A stretch of 64,000 nt of DNA. Origin: Heterobilharzia americana. Taxonomy: Eukaryota > Platyhelminthes > Trematoda > Strigeidida > Schistosomatidae. Shown here piece by piece: positions 12,506 to 23,815 of this stretch; the stretch's first letter is position 1, and the number at the start of each line of letters is the position of its first letter. The stretch is from NCBI GenBank assembly GCA_944470555.2, contig OX104134.1:108184701-108248700 (forward strand), in the 5' to 3' direction. The position numbers and the translations under genes are program-made. The notes under the pieces are model-generated. The model worked only from the letters and a program-made list of their open reading frames with translations, was not told where the DNA came from and made no database searches.

Positions 12506-13236
12506 CTATATTCACTCAAATTCACATATAGGGCTAACTGACCCGACCAGCTAGTTTCACCTATGTACTTGACTCCACTCACAGTCGGTGCATGGAATTT
12601 GATAGACTACACTATTTTACTTAATTGGTTTCATCTGATCCTTAAATCAGCCGAAAAAGCTTATCTCTGAGTGAGTTTGTAGGTTTAAATGCTGTGAACT
12701 ACTTTCTACTCGTGTTGCCGTTATTATTCGTACTCGTGTTATTGTTTTTAGATGGAATCAAAACATTAGATATAGATTGTATTTGTGTAAGTCACAGCGG
12801 GTTTGAAATTAAATAATTCCAACATTTCGCACAGAAGTCTGGTCCGAGCTTCTTCAGAGAAATAATCAAAATTAAAATATCAAGGATATGTAAATGAATT
12901 CAAAAAACGTGTATTTAATTTCCTTGTCCAATCCTCTTCGTATAGTCATTGTCTTTCTAAATTATGATAACTAATCATTCAATGTGATAGTCATTCGGTA
13001 ATTTTATAAGTACAAATTGAAAAGGATGAGGTGGATGTGTATACCATTTCAGTTGAAATAAAGTGGTGAATAGTGTTAGCAAATTTTCTTCGCATTGATT
13101 TACCGGAATAGAGTGGAAATGAGTGGCAGTAATGATGGTGGTGACGATGATGATAGTAATAATGAATCAAATCAATACAGGTTGTGGATGCAGAAATAAT
13201 AAAGTTGAGACTAGGGCTGACGGTAAATGTTTTGAG

Positions 13237-14110
13237 TTACTCTTTCTGCTTATTAATTAATAATTGCCAGGAGGAAGCTAACTGTACTCCATCTCGTCTG
13301 TTTAAACTGTCTGGACTCGCCCATGTATGTAGGGCTTCGGCTATCAGTCTTTCTTGGTACGACCCAAAACCTTTTTGTAGAACCTTAGTCCCGTCAAAGT
13401 CAATTTTATGTCCCGTTTCTATGGAGTGTAACGCGATCGTCGATTTGTTTTCTAGTTTATTAACCTCTGCTGAGGTTTTAGGGATCTGCTTTAAGCATAA
13501 TTTATGCTCATTGACTCTCACATTTACCTGCCTGGCTGTTTCCCCTACATACACTGCAGTACGACCTCGGCATTTGATTTCATAGACTCAGTTCTGCTGA
13601 TTTTCTTTAGGTACTACATCTTCAACTTTCATTAGGTTAGGAAGTAGGGTATTTGTTGCACGAAAGTAAACTATCGTATCGTGTTTGTTGAGAATCCTTC
13701 TCATTTCTTCTGAAGTCTCCTTTCGGTATGGGATTACGACCGTGCTTGTCCAACTCTTCGGAGGGAGTTTCGGCACATCCTTAGTTTCACTTTTTTAAAT
13801 ACATCTAACGAAACCTTCGGGATAACTGTTTGCTTCCAGTGTGCGGCAAACTAACTTTAACTCTTCTTCTTTATCCTCTTCCGTTCTAACAAGACAGTTA
13901 GCCCTGCTAATCAGATTCCATGCGACAGTTACTTTGGTAGTCAAAGGATGTGCACACCGATAATCGAGATATCTCTCAGAATGTGTAGCTTTTTTGAACA
14001 TCTCAATCTTTAGTCTGTTGTAATCCTGTCTTTCCACTATACAATCCGTAAAGTTTAATTTCGACAAATTGGATTCAACTTCCTTGGTGAAGGTGGTACT
14101 TCCGCATACT
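13237..14110 (-). pseudogene. Penelope-like element: RT thumb/linker and GIY-YIG endonuclease, two nonsense codons
   Basis: One reading frame runs from about 14110 down to the TAA at 13237. Start: RT C-terminal part with KLNFTDCIVERQDYNRLKIE and MFKKATHSERYLDY...HPLTTKV, the PLE 'VYRKPTHTxRYLxxxSxHP' block. Then a linker (PKLPPKSWTSTVVIPY). Then the GIY-YIG endonuclease: VYEIKC, TAVYVGETARQ, VRVNEHKL and a C-terminal KGFGSYQERLIAEAL. Two in-frame stops break it: TAA at 13795-13797 after FVRCI, and TGA at 13588-13590 where a cysteine is expected just before VYEIKC. There are no frameshifts. PLEs use this endonuclease for target-primed integration. The RT palm with the catalytic Asp pair is not seen upstream, so the copy is also 5'-truncated. 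Confidence 0.85.
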
Positions 14111-14735
14111 ATATGATCAAATCTTGATCCTAGTTTATATGAAAGGAATCAAAACAGTTTCACTCGGTTGATATGGAGATACTGATACAGCAATTGATAT
14201 CACTCATCAGGCTTGCAGATTGATTACCACATTGTGGTCACGTTTGTCTTCCAAGGACGATAGGATCATACATTCTTATTTATTAACCTACTTGCTATCA
14301 AGCGTCACCAGTCCGGTTTACTTCTGTTGTTCACTTTATTCCGTTACACCCGTTGTTACACAAACAAATAAATGCTGGTTAATTAAATTCTGAATTTGTA
14401 ATACCACACAATATTTTGATAAAGGCTAGGCCCCAAAAGAAATTTCAATAAAAAGACATATTCCTTCAACTTATTTGTCTACTCAAATATACGGGAAGAA
14501 ATAATGAATTATTTCCAAGTATTTTTTTGGTTACAGGAGGAAGAGTTCATTCAGGGCGTATTAGACAGAAGCCTATCATTTATGAGTAATATTTAGCCCG
14601 AAATTAAAACAAGAGTGGTTTGAATTGTATTATTACGTGGACTGTTCACCATCATCATCATCAATATAAACATAGGACAAGGCATTACTGTGTAACCGTC
14701 CGAGTTGCCACACCTCATATCACTATATCAAGTAG
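14111..14735. other. Intergenic, nothing recognised
   Basis: AT-rich DNA between the PLE pseudogene and a non-LTR fragment; contains short CATCAT runs near 14650 only. Confidence 0.4.
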
Positions 14736-15180
14736 AAAGGTAGTGAGGTGAAAGATGAAGGTAAAGAAATTCAGTCAAAAGAAATATAAAGTACGAGGAG
14801 AAAGAAAGGAAGAATGACAAAGTGGTGAGATTCGATATAGCGTCGTTAAGATGAGGACAATGTGTGTATACATCTGCGCCACTGACATCGGTCCTCAGCC
14901 ATATCCCGTAGAGTCTCCTACCACTGGTTTCTCTTGTCCCGCGGACCCCAACCACTTAGTCTGCATCGCCCCACATGGCTCAAACCAATGGTAAGAGACT
15001 TCATGCATCGGAGCCATGTTTTAGTCTGGCCACCTCAAGCCTTTTTCCAGTCTGAGCCTATTTCGGCCAGCAATGTGTGACGAGGCAATCGGTGACTAGG
15101 CATACGTAGTACGTGTCCCAAACATCTCAGTCGATGAAGGTTCATAACCTCTTAAACTGATATACCTCTACTCTCTAAAA
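14736..15180 (-). mobile_element. Non-LTR retrotransposon 3' end (family B)
   Basis: Minus-strand translation: GHVLRMPSHRLPRHTLLAE, then SDWKKA-stop-GGQTKTW, KSLTIGLSHVGRCRLSGWG, PRDKRNQW-stop-ETL, DMAEDRCQWRR. This is the C-terminal end of a schistosome non-LTR polyprotein with two nonsense codons in an otherwise well-kept frame. The tail downstream is pyrimidine-rich. It is 5'-truncated at about 15180, the usual outcome of target-primed reverse transcription. Confidence 0.75.
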
Positions 15181-15244
15181 CGTGGACTGTTCATAGACGA
15201 TCCAATTATCCAGCCAAATGCCTACATCTCTAGAGCAAGGAATC

Positions 15245-16064
15245 TACCTTCAAAATCCAGTTAAAAGCATTCATGGAAGCTGGTGTTAGACCACAGTTCA
15301 AGTTCAACACCCAGAATCGATACTGAACTGAAGGACGAAACTACAAATGACATCCTCAGATCAGTCAGCCATCAGGAAGAAATGGGAGACATTTGGCAAC
15401 ATCCCCATCCCTGAGGGAACCTACGTGGAAGAATACTGAAACTCTTTAAAAGCTTTGTGGAAAAAAACCTGCATAACTGTGTTAGGAAGGAAGAAGAAAC
15501 AAGACTAGGAATGGATCTCGATGGATACATGGAAGGTGATAGAGGAGGGAGAGAAAGATGGTGAAACAGAAGATGAATCAGTGCAGTGGAGTGCAGGGAT
15601 GAACAATGAAAAGAGGAACTGAATACAATATATATAAAACGATACACTGGACAGAGAAGTGAAGAAGAGTAAATGGAAACACAAATGACACTTCTACGAC
15701 ACACTGGGAAGTGAAGCAGAACAGGCTGCTGGTAGGAGAGACAGAGGCAGAGACCTGACAACATCATAACCAAATAACCAGGTTACTATCTGCGAGGGAA
15801 GGGATCAACGCAGATGAAACCATTAAAAGTTAGTGAAGGAAACCTAGTTGCCACCAAAGAGAAGAAACAAAGGCTACGATGTTATGACCACTTCAAAAAA
15901 CTCTTGAATCGGCCAGCAGCACCACCACCAACTCGTCCAAAAATACTTCCAGCCGCTCCGCCACACAAATATCAGTGAACACAAACCATCCAACAGAAGT
16001 CCGGAATGCCAGAAAGTTGCTGAAATGCAACAGGACCAGATGGTATTTCGCCAGAAACACTAAA
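15245..16064 (+). mobile_element. RTE-clade element fragment, linker to start of RT, cut by the gap
   Basis: The plus strand here is homologous to the minus strand of 2690-1770: shared blocks include ctaccttcaaaat, gttcaagttcaacacccaga, the KWETFGNIP segment, AAGRRDR and the 'VAEMQQDQMVFRQKH' out-of-frame version of the RT entry. The homology begins sharply near 15245, so the copy is 5'-truncated. It runs directly into the assembly gap, which probably hides its RT domain. Many stops. Confidence 0.75.
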
Positions 16065-16564
16065 NNNNNNNNNNNNNNNNNNNNNNNNNNNNNNNNNNNN
16101 NNNNNNNNNNNNNNNNNNNNNNNNNNNNNNNNNNNNNNNNNNNNNNNNNNNNNNNNNNNNNNNNNNNNNNNNNNNNNNNNNNNNNNNNNNNNNNNNNNNN
16201 NNNNNNNNNNNNNNNNNNNNNNNNNNNNNNNNNNNNNNNNNNNNNNNNNNNNNNNNNNNNNNNNNNNNNNNNNNNNNNNNNNNNNNNNNNNNNNNNNNNN
16301 NNNNNNNNNNNNNNNNNNNNNNNNNNNNNNNNNNNNNNNNNNNNNNNNNNNNNNNNNNNNNNNNNNNNNNNNNNNNNNNNNNNNNNNNNNNNNNNNNNNN
16401 NNNNNNNNNNNNNNNNNNNNNNNNNNNNNNNNNNNNNNNNNNNNNNNNNNNNNNNNNNNNNNNNNNNNNNNNNNNNNNNNNNNNNNNNNNNNNNNNNNNN
16501 NNNNNNNNNNNNNNNNNNNNNNNNNNNNNNNNNNNNNNNNNNNNNNNNNNNNNNNNNNNNNNNN
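16065..16564. other. Assembly gap of 500 N
   Basis: Exactly 500 unknown bases, likely a placeholder of arbitrary length. Long open frames reported across it would be artefacts. The gap begins inside a retrotransposon, the usual reason for a break. Confidence 0.98.
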
Positions 16565-17235
16565 GTGAAATGTGACTGACCGTTCATCATTAACTATCCA
16601 GTGAAGTCTTCTCATCCCAGTCCAAAATCAAGGTAAATTAGGTAGTGAGAGTATCGGATTCATAGTTCATGAAACTATCTAAGATAGCAATGAATCGGTA
16701 GATTGCTATTATCGTTAATGGATTATGACTGAAGGTAGAATGATAACCTGTTCAGTACGCAGGATTCGAACCGGTATTTTCTGAACACTGCTTTGACACT
16801 TTGCCGGTGAAGTAGGATACACAGCTAACAGCATCAGAAGGTCATTTTTTCGGACCTTACGGTGACTTAGGTTACCCTTCAAGTTGAATCATCACCCCAT
16901 ATCAAATACATGGAAAGTTTGTTTTCAAATAGGAAGGGAAGCTTGACCTTACTATTTTCTATTCAACCAATCTAATCACAAACTGTATTTTGTAGTTGTA
17001 ACTTCCATCAGTCCAACAGGAGTTCATTACTCAAACCATAAAGTATTTTATGAAAAAGATTATTTGTTGAAACACTGAATAGCAAATTGTAATAAGCAAC
17101 ATTAGTTTATTAATGGAAAGTCTCAGTTTAACAAACAAAATAATCACTAGACAAATTGATTTGATATGTTGGGTATGGTCCCCATCATGAACAGACCACA
17201 GCCGTAGGACCATTGACAGTCTGAGAGCTCCGGAA
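16565..17235. other. Intergenic; possible tRNA-like SINE scrap
   Basis: Contains caggattcgaaccggta near 16760, a B-box-like motif on the minus strand, with no matching repeat arms that I can follow. Otherwise featureless. Confidence 0.3.
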
Positions 17236-17590
17236 GGCCAGTTCATCATATTTCAGGAATCCTCAGCACAGAGGAACACGAACTCATGAGGGACTAAGCC
17301 TAGGACCATTAAATCTCTCTGCGGACACAGAACAACTCAGCCACTAGATTGGAATCCGCTGCTCAGGTTCTATTGATCTGTGACATATTGGAATAATCAT
17401 ACAATGTCATTGATGGGAATACGTCAGTACTACTGAGTCGGTTGACCCCGAAGTTCATGGCTTTTCATTAAACTTTCAAGAAATCCATTCATTCCAAAGT
17501 ATGGATTGATTGAGTGAAGATAAAGTGAAAACAAGGTAGCAGTAGACAGCTGTTTCATCCCTTCACAGGACATACCAGTAGTGATTCTAT
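17236..17590 (-). repeat. PLE terminal-repeat (family C) fragments, degraded
   Basis: 17240-17390 shares 'aggaatcctcag', 'taagcctaggacc' and 'cactagattggaatccg' with the copies at 23.7 and 46.8 kb. 17525-17585 carries the ribozyme half: on the minus strand, ACTGGTATGTCC...GGGATGAAACAGCTGTC. The conserved CUGA core is mutated, so it is probably inactive. The two halves look separated or rearranged. Confidence 0.45.
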
Positions 17591-18114
17591 AAATGTTACC
17601 GATGCGTAATAAAAACTACTTTCGAAACAATCAATCTCTACAAACAACTAACTTAATCAGGCATAGTTTTCGCTGGAATCGTCTAGTTTTTTCACTCAAC
17701 TCTCTTATGAATTAGAATAAAATTTCATGAAAGCAGCTAATCAGGGCATGCAGGTTGTCTTTTTGATTCTATCAGAACGATCTTAACTTAGCAATAGATT
17801 TTAAGAATTCTGAATCCCAGTTGACAGATCACCGAGGTGATAAACTGCACTGAAGCATCTGATTCTGAATTCCAGAGAATCATGAATTCCGTCTCAAATA
17901 GAAGTATTATTTCAAACAAAACTACGATCAGAAGATGAAATCTTATTTCTTTCTATAGAGAAATGAGAATAAGGAATAAGAAACATGTAGTGAAAAATTA
18001 GCTAACAGCTATCAAGCGATCTAGTAGATGAGAGATAGAGTTAAAAATGAAATAAGACGTTTCTAGTGATTAGAAGTTAAAACAAGGGGCGATTCATCAC
18101 AAAGTTGTTATAAA

Positions 18115-18200
18115 GGTATGTTTTAAGGCAGCTCTCATCACAGACTGACATAAGTTGACGAACCACTGGAAGCACTAGGGCTTCTTAGAAGTGCCCAAGG
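18115..18200 (-). repeat. PLE terminal-repeat (family C) scrap
   Basis: Shares 'catcacagactgacat', 'ccactggaagcact' with the distal arm of the 58.3-kb inverted repeat. The ribozyme core region is absent. Confidence 0.4.
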
Positions 18201-18853
18201 TTCATTAATTTGCATGCTCAACTCATGGAAGTAGGATCGGTTATGCAATGTGTACTATTGACTGACAAAAATGATTATAAATCGCTTAGACAGATGGGCA
18301 TTTTTCACCGACCAATTCGATTCAGCCTAAGCATGCGAAAGTCAATCTCCATGTCTTGTTGCCAAGCTCAAAAGTCGTAGACTCGGTTGATTCAACTATG
18401 CTGGTAGAATTGCTTAGGTAGCCACATAATTGAGCAGAGTAACAATGCATGACAATTAATCACAAGGTCTTCTGTTCAATTACTGATGGGTGAAAGATCC
18501 AGTAAACAGTTAACCCTTACACCTACCTAAATGAACAAAGCATCAGAATGGTATAAAGAAAACTGTTGTTACCACTCCAGTCATGTAAAAGATATTCTTC
18601 TAAACGTATTGATGGCAGTTGTACTCTGAGAATTATCTGTCAAATCACGACCGTTCTTAGGTATTTTAATCGACAAGAATATGATAGAACTGTCAGGTTA
18701 AAAAGTGGTCGACAATGAAAACGACATGTCAATATTGTTGCTAGTCAGTATTATAGCAACCTTAACTATCTTACCGAAATATATAGTTGTTTGAATGAAG
18801 CGTATTTTTAATGGGCGCCATTTCGAGGAAATTTCTTAGCAGCATAATATGGC

Positions 18854-18854
<1 letters not shown>

Positions 18855-18926
<72 letters not shown>
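18855..18926. repeat. (TA)n microsatellite
   Basis: 36 uninterrupted TA units. Confidence 0.97.
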
Positions 18927-18927
<1 letters not shown>

Positions 18928-20380
18928 CATAAAATCTACTGAATCCAGTATTCATTTAGCTACATTAATGAAGTTCAGACCAGATTAAAAGTGGTGACAT
19001 AAGTCGTGACATAATGTCGGCAAAAAGGCAAAACATCTGAAGAATCTACACATTTAGATAAAACCAACATTTTATTCAACTTTAATTGATTTATTAGTTG
19101 TATCACATAGTGAAGCAGTGCATTTACCTACTGGATTACGTTTCGGAGACAGTGTATTTATTGTCAATAGTCATTTCAAGGTAACTCTGAAACTTCAAGA
19201 CATGGTCTTTAAGTTGGTAATTCTTTCACTTTCAGCCCACTGAGTTGGTCTAAAGAAACGTCATTCTGTTCCATACTATTATATGATTGTGTCCATTTGC
19301 ATTCAAAGCGGTAGCCCAGTTTTTCTTTAGATTCCTTCTGATTTTATTTGGATGTCCTAATCCTGATTAGGCTAGATTTTCGTGATCCGACAGCTTTGAT
19401 GACCCTAGTTATTTACTTTAACCTGTTCATTTCACCTAGGTTCTCACTGCAAAATATTTGGTAAACTAAAATATTCTGCCTAACTGTACGAATAGGACCT
19501 ATTAGCCTACAAGGTTGTGTTGGAATGAGTTTGTGCGTTAAGTGCCATATTATCCCAGCCATATTTAAGTTGATAGCAAAACATTTACTTATCAAGTCAA
19601 TCCCAAATACATGAATTTGGAATGACTCATCATTGCTTCCAAGTATATCGAAAATTGTAAAACCCATATCGCAAAGAAGGCGAGGAAAAGAGACCTACAT
19701 TAACCATGTCTGGAATTCGTGCAGTTATCTTGATATGGCTATTGATGATAAATTGTCTCCGAAACATATCCTAGTAAGTGATGGCACTGCTTTACTGTGC
19801 GTTACATGCAATAATTCTCTTAAAATTAGATTAAATTCTACCAGTGCCAGAGTTTCACTCTGGTAATAATTTTCATTCCTCACTAGACAGTAACAGTTAG
19901 TCGACAAATTATTCTGTTCAAGCTGAGCTTCGTGCTACTTCTTTCTTCAGGAGGACCTGCCTTATTTAGTGACAAAACCAGAGAATGTAACACTTACATA
20001 TTCAGGCCACTGGGAAATTAGTTAATTAATATTTATGCTTCACCAGTCCATCCGTGTCAGTTAGCTGGATTCAAGTGATCTGAAGAATTCGACTCTGGGG
20101 GTTGAATTCATCTGTATAAATTGCCTACGAGCTTGGCGTCACACTAGCTAAAGCTCACTCTGGGGATCTGATCACTGTTGTCTAGCTAGCGAAATCTACA
20201 GATCAGAGGGAGCGTTTTTTAACTATTTATGTTTTTCGAAAAATCCACGTTTGCTTAAAGCTTTTAACTGGTTGAAAATTCTCAGAAAAACGTAGTCGGA
20301 AATGTGGAGAAGAAATACACTCCGACAGCAAGTCCTTCTGATTTAATGCTTAAGTGTAATTAAAGACAGTGACATCGTAC
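18927..20380. other. Intergenic, nothing firmly recognised
   Basis: Open frames overlap on both strands at 19413-19907 (84 codons on minus, 77 on plus), longer than usual for this AT-rich DNA, but I see no domain, splice context or repeat match. A decayed LTR-element fragment is possible. Confidence 0.35.
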
Positions 20381-20605
20381 TATCCGAATGTTTACTATGA
20401 GCATAGTAACTTGGTGGTTTCATGATCTCTGGGCTTCGATATCTTGTCGTGGAGGTTTCATCACCAGGTTTGGTGACATCATCAGGACTTCAAACGTCCA
20501 AGACAAAATACCAAACTTTAGAGAACACCGAACCACCATCATTCTTATCGTGAGCCACAAATCTTTTCCAATTATTTCACAGAGCTTAGTTTCTTAGTTT
20601 CCACC

Positions 20606-20608
<3 letters not shown>

Positions 20609-20651
<43 letters not shown>
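20609..20651. repeat. (AT)n microsatellite
   Basis: About 21 AT units. Confidence 0.95.
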
Positions 20652-20653
<2 letters not shown>

Positions 20654-21109
20654 TTTTCTCCCTTGCGTAATATCGCTCGATATATAAGAAGTGATATGCA
20701 TATGATGATGAACGGTATATAGTCACTCTAATCAAACAGACTCAAATCTCATGTGTCATTCAGTTTGTCAAGCATTTGGATGACGGTCATCTGATCACAC
20801 GTTGCACCAAAAGCGTTAAATATCACTATTCGTTCGAGTTGAAAACCACTTTTACACCTCTTTATGCCTTAGTTACAGATTCCTAATCAGGTATATTTAA
20901 CCTGATATTCAGTTGGTAGTATTCGTACAACTGGTATCAGGCATTAAGACGTAGACGAATATAGATACAGTGTAATCTGATGAATGAAACCCTATACGCA
21001 TGTCAGGAATCGAGTGATTAACAGTGCAGATGTTGTGACTGACATCCACTAAGCATTCGTTTGGTGTAGTAAAACACTGTGATGGTGTTGTGTTTTGTAT
21101 TGTACTTTG

Positions 21110-21275
21110 TTGGTAAACCAGTGGATAACTCTGTCTAACCTGATTTTCACGGGTTCAAACACCGTTCCATCTACCGAGGTTTGGGCAGCCAGGCAGTATC
21201 ATTAGTTCTCACACAACGGATGTGGCTCACTGACCACTGCATGAATGTGCACAAGGTTTCTGAATGTGTTTCGAG
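21110..21275 (+). repeat. tRNA-like SINE, second family
   Basis: Plus strand: gtaaaccagtggataactc (A-box-like), cacgggttcaaacaccg (B-box-like), ccatctaccgaggtttgg, then cacacaacggatgtggctca. Order and motifs match the minus-strand copies at 95 and 10150. Confidence 0.6.
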
Positions 21276-23635
21276 TCGTGATGAAATGGAAAGTATAATG
21301 CAACTTGCTACTCAAATGCAAAGTTGTTTACCAACCTTCATGAGTCAGTAATCGCCTACACATCTCAACTGCACATTAAATATTCGGAATGAAATATGAT
21401 GAACTTCTCTCACCATCAATAGCTTGTAAATAAACAAACCCAGTTTTTAGAGGGAAATAACCAATGAAGGTAGAAAGTCGAGAAAAATTTTGCTGTCATG
21501 CAACACTAAACTCGGGTAAAAACGTTCAAGTCGATAGTGATCACACTGATGTACTAAATCCTACTAGTCGAAGAATGAAGTCGCCATGAAGGGAAATATT
21601 GACACAATATCTTCCGGTTTCCTCCAATAATCAAATGATATTTAAAAATGGAGTCTGATTCAACTCAGCCAACTTACTGACAACACAATGAACCTGATCT
21701 ATACAACTCGGCCATCAGTTAACATAACTCAAGGTAACACTTGTTACTCAGCACAAATGACAAGTTAATGTTTTATTTTGAAAGCATCAGTGCATCTCAA
21801 ATCTTTTTGACTTGAAGTCAAATTACCTTCACATGACCCTGAAGTATCCATAACCTTGAGTTTCATATCTTGTTCATGTAGGTTGGTTCTTATTGGACAC
21901 TTCAAGTCAATAGAGGAATTTTCGTGATAAATACAGCTATGCATATTTTTACACCTTTAGTGATTAGAATTTTAGTGGTCTCTCGAATACACACAAGCAG
22001 TGGAACCAGAAGCTACTGGATTGGTTCAGCTAACCTTTACAAAGTGAATCATGAGAAATCGGACGAACGTTTTGGTGTTCCCTATTAGGCTGAAGAGTTA
22101 CTTATCGAAATGTCCGAAACCCATATTGTATTCCACCAGCATAGGTGTTTTTTTAGAATCTGTATTTGACTCAGCAGTGTGCAAAAAAATTTATCGTTAA
22201 CGAACGCCTTAAGAAATAACCATCAGCTGTTATTTCTCAAATGCTGCTGGGAGTTATGAAACGGTTCATTTGAAGTGCATCACAAAATACTATTTACTCT
22301 GGTCGCTATAAGGTGAGTATACGATAGCAGCATCTTCTTACCACAGAAGTTTTATAAAGACAAGTCATATGGCTTCCAAAAACTTACTTCTAAGGTGTTG
22401 AATAGAGTTAAGTCAAAAGACTTCAAAGGCTTCACTTTTTCACCGTTTAGTTAAAGCATTAGCTATACATAAAGAATAATCTAAGGTCTATTTTCTAAAG
22501 CCTTTAATATGACTCCTTGATTTATCTTGTCCATAATCTAGTGTGATACCAGTTTTAATCAAAGAGAAGGTCATTTTTGATGACCTTGAAATTAGCTTCA
22601 CGCAAAATCCAAACAAAAGGAACAGCTTGGAGGTAATAACTTGTGAAAAAAGATTAAAGAAAACTTTAGAACATGAATTTTAATGGATTAATGTTGGTGA
22701 TCATAGAAACGGATATTAAGGTTCTAACATGAAAAAGTATATTGTAAGAAAAAATTAGAGAGTTACCTGATAATTAGTGTACGGCAGTTATTTCAATCTA
22801 GTTGGGAGGTTTGATTTGTTAAATAAACAAATAAAATTTACTGATGCATTAATGTGAAATTAGAATATTTTATTTATTAAATTATTATAAATATCACGAA
22901 ATACAGTATTCAGTATTCAATAATTAGTTCAGCTGAACTTGTGTTTATGTGTACAATGACCTTGAGGGACTTAGAATGCCCCTGTACTTGTAAAGCGGTT
23001 TCTACTTCTCAGTGCTTGCTTTCATGATAAAATTTAACGGAAATTTCTGTTGAAAAAACTGCAAGATACCAGCCGTTGACAGAAATACACTTTTATGCAT
23101 TCACAATTGTTGTACATGAATAAAACGAGTGAGGTCATGGTAGCAAGGATATTATGGGTGAAAATAGAAACAGGAAACTTTCATTATTAAAACAAGTGTT
23201 TAAAATAAGTAGTATATGTTCTTAGATGTATATTGTGATCCAAGGTTATTTAGTTGTTCCAACGGCTGATGTTCTCTGAAATAGTATTTTGAAGCAGTAT
23301 AGTGGATAAAGCGAAAGTATTAAAGTCTGTGATCTGTTGCAAAGGAAAATGATGTGGATTCTTTTGAATCACTGCCAATCTCTTTTGTTTGTAATAAACT
23401 AATGAATGCAGTTGGAACTTTATATGAAGTAAAACTGAGTAACCGTATACCATCTATTTTCATCCGACTCACTCTTGTTCTTGACTCAAATGTTATCAGT
23501 TAACTGAACAGTTAAGAGGGATTTTATACGGGATCTCGCAAAATCATCATGATAAGTCAACTCATTTGAAGGTTTACTGCGCTCGTGAACACACTTCTGA
23601 CACACCGATATCAACCAATTAGTGGTTTGCGGAGA
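21276..23635. other. Intergenic, nothing recognised
   Basis: AT-rich DNA without convincing coding capacity or a repeat that I can match elsewhere in the window. Confidence 0.45.
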
Positions 23636-23639
23636 CTGA

Positions 23640-23815
23640 TTGGTTTCAAGGTAGTATTCACCACAGACTGACATCAACTGAGGAACTATTAAAAACAGCA
23701 GTCTCCTCCTAGTATGAGACTGCTCAGTAGTGTGCACCCATTTCCCCTGTTGGGGGTCAAGTGCAGGACCTACACTGAGTCACTGGATTGGAATTCAGTG
23801 GTCCACATTTTTCTA
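23640..23815 (-). repeat. PLE terminal repeat (family C), ribozyme core decayed
   Basis: Starts 'aaggtagtattcaccacagactgacatcaactgagg', matching the outer arm at 58.3 kb, and ends 'cactggattggaattcagtgg', matching 17.3 kb. On the minus strand the ribozyme position reads CUGAGCAGUCUC...GGAGACUGCUG: G8 is changed and GAAA is lost, so cleavage is not expected. Confidence 0.55.

Noticed and set aside
15893..16615. Long open frames of 176-240 codons
   Set aside because: They are created by the 500-N gap; the real bases at either side belong to a retrotransposon fragment.
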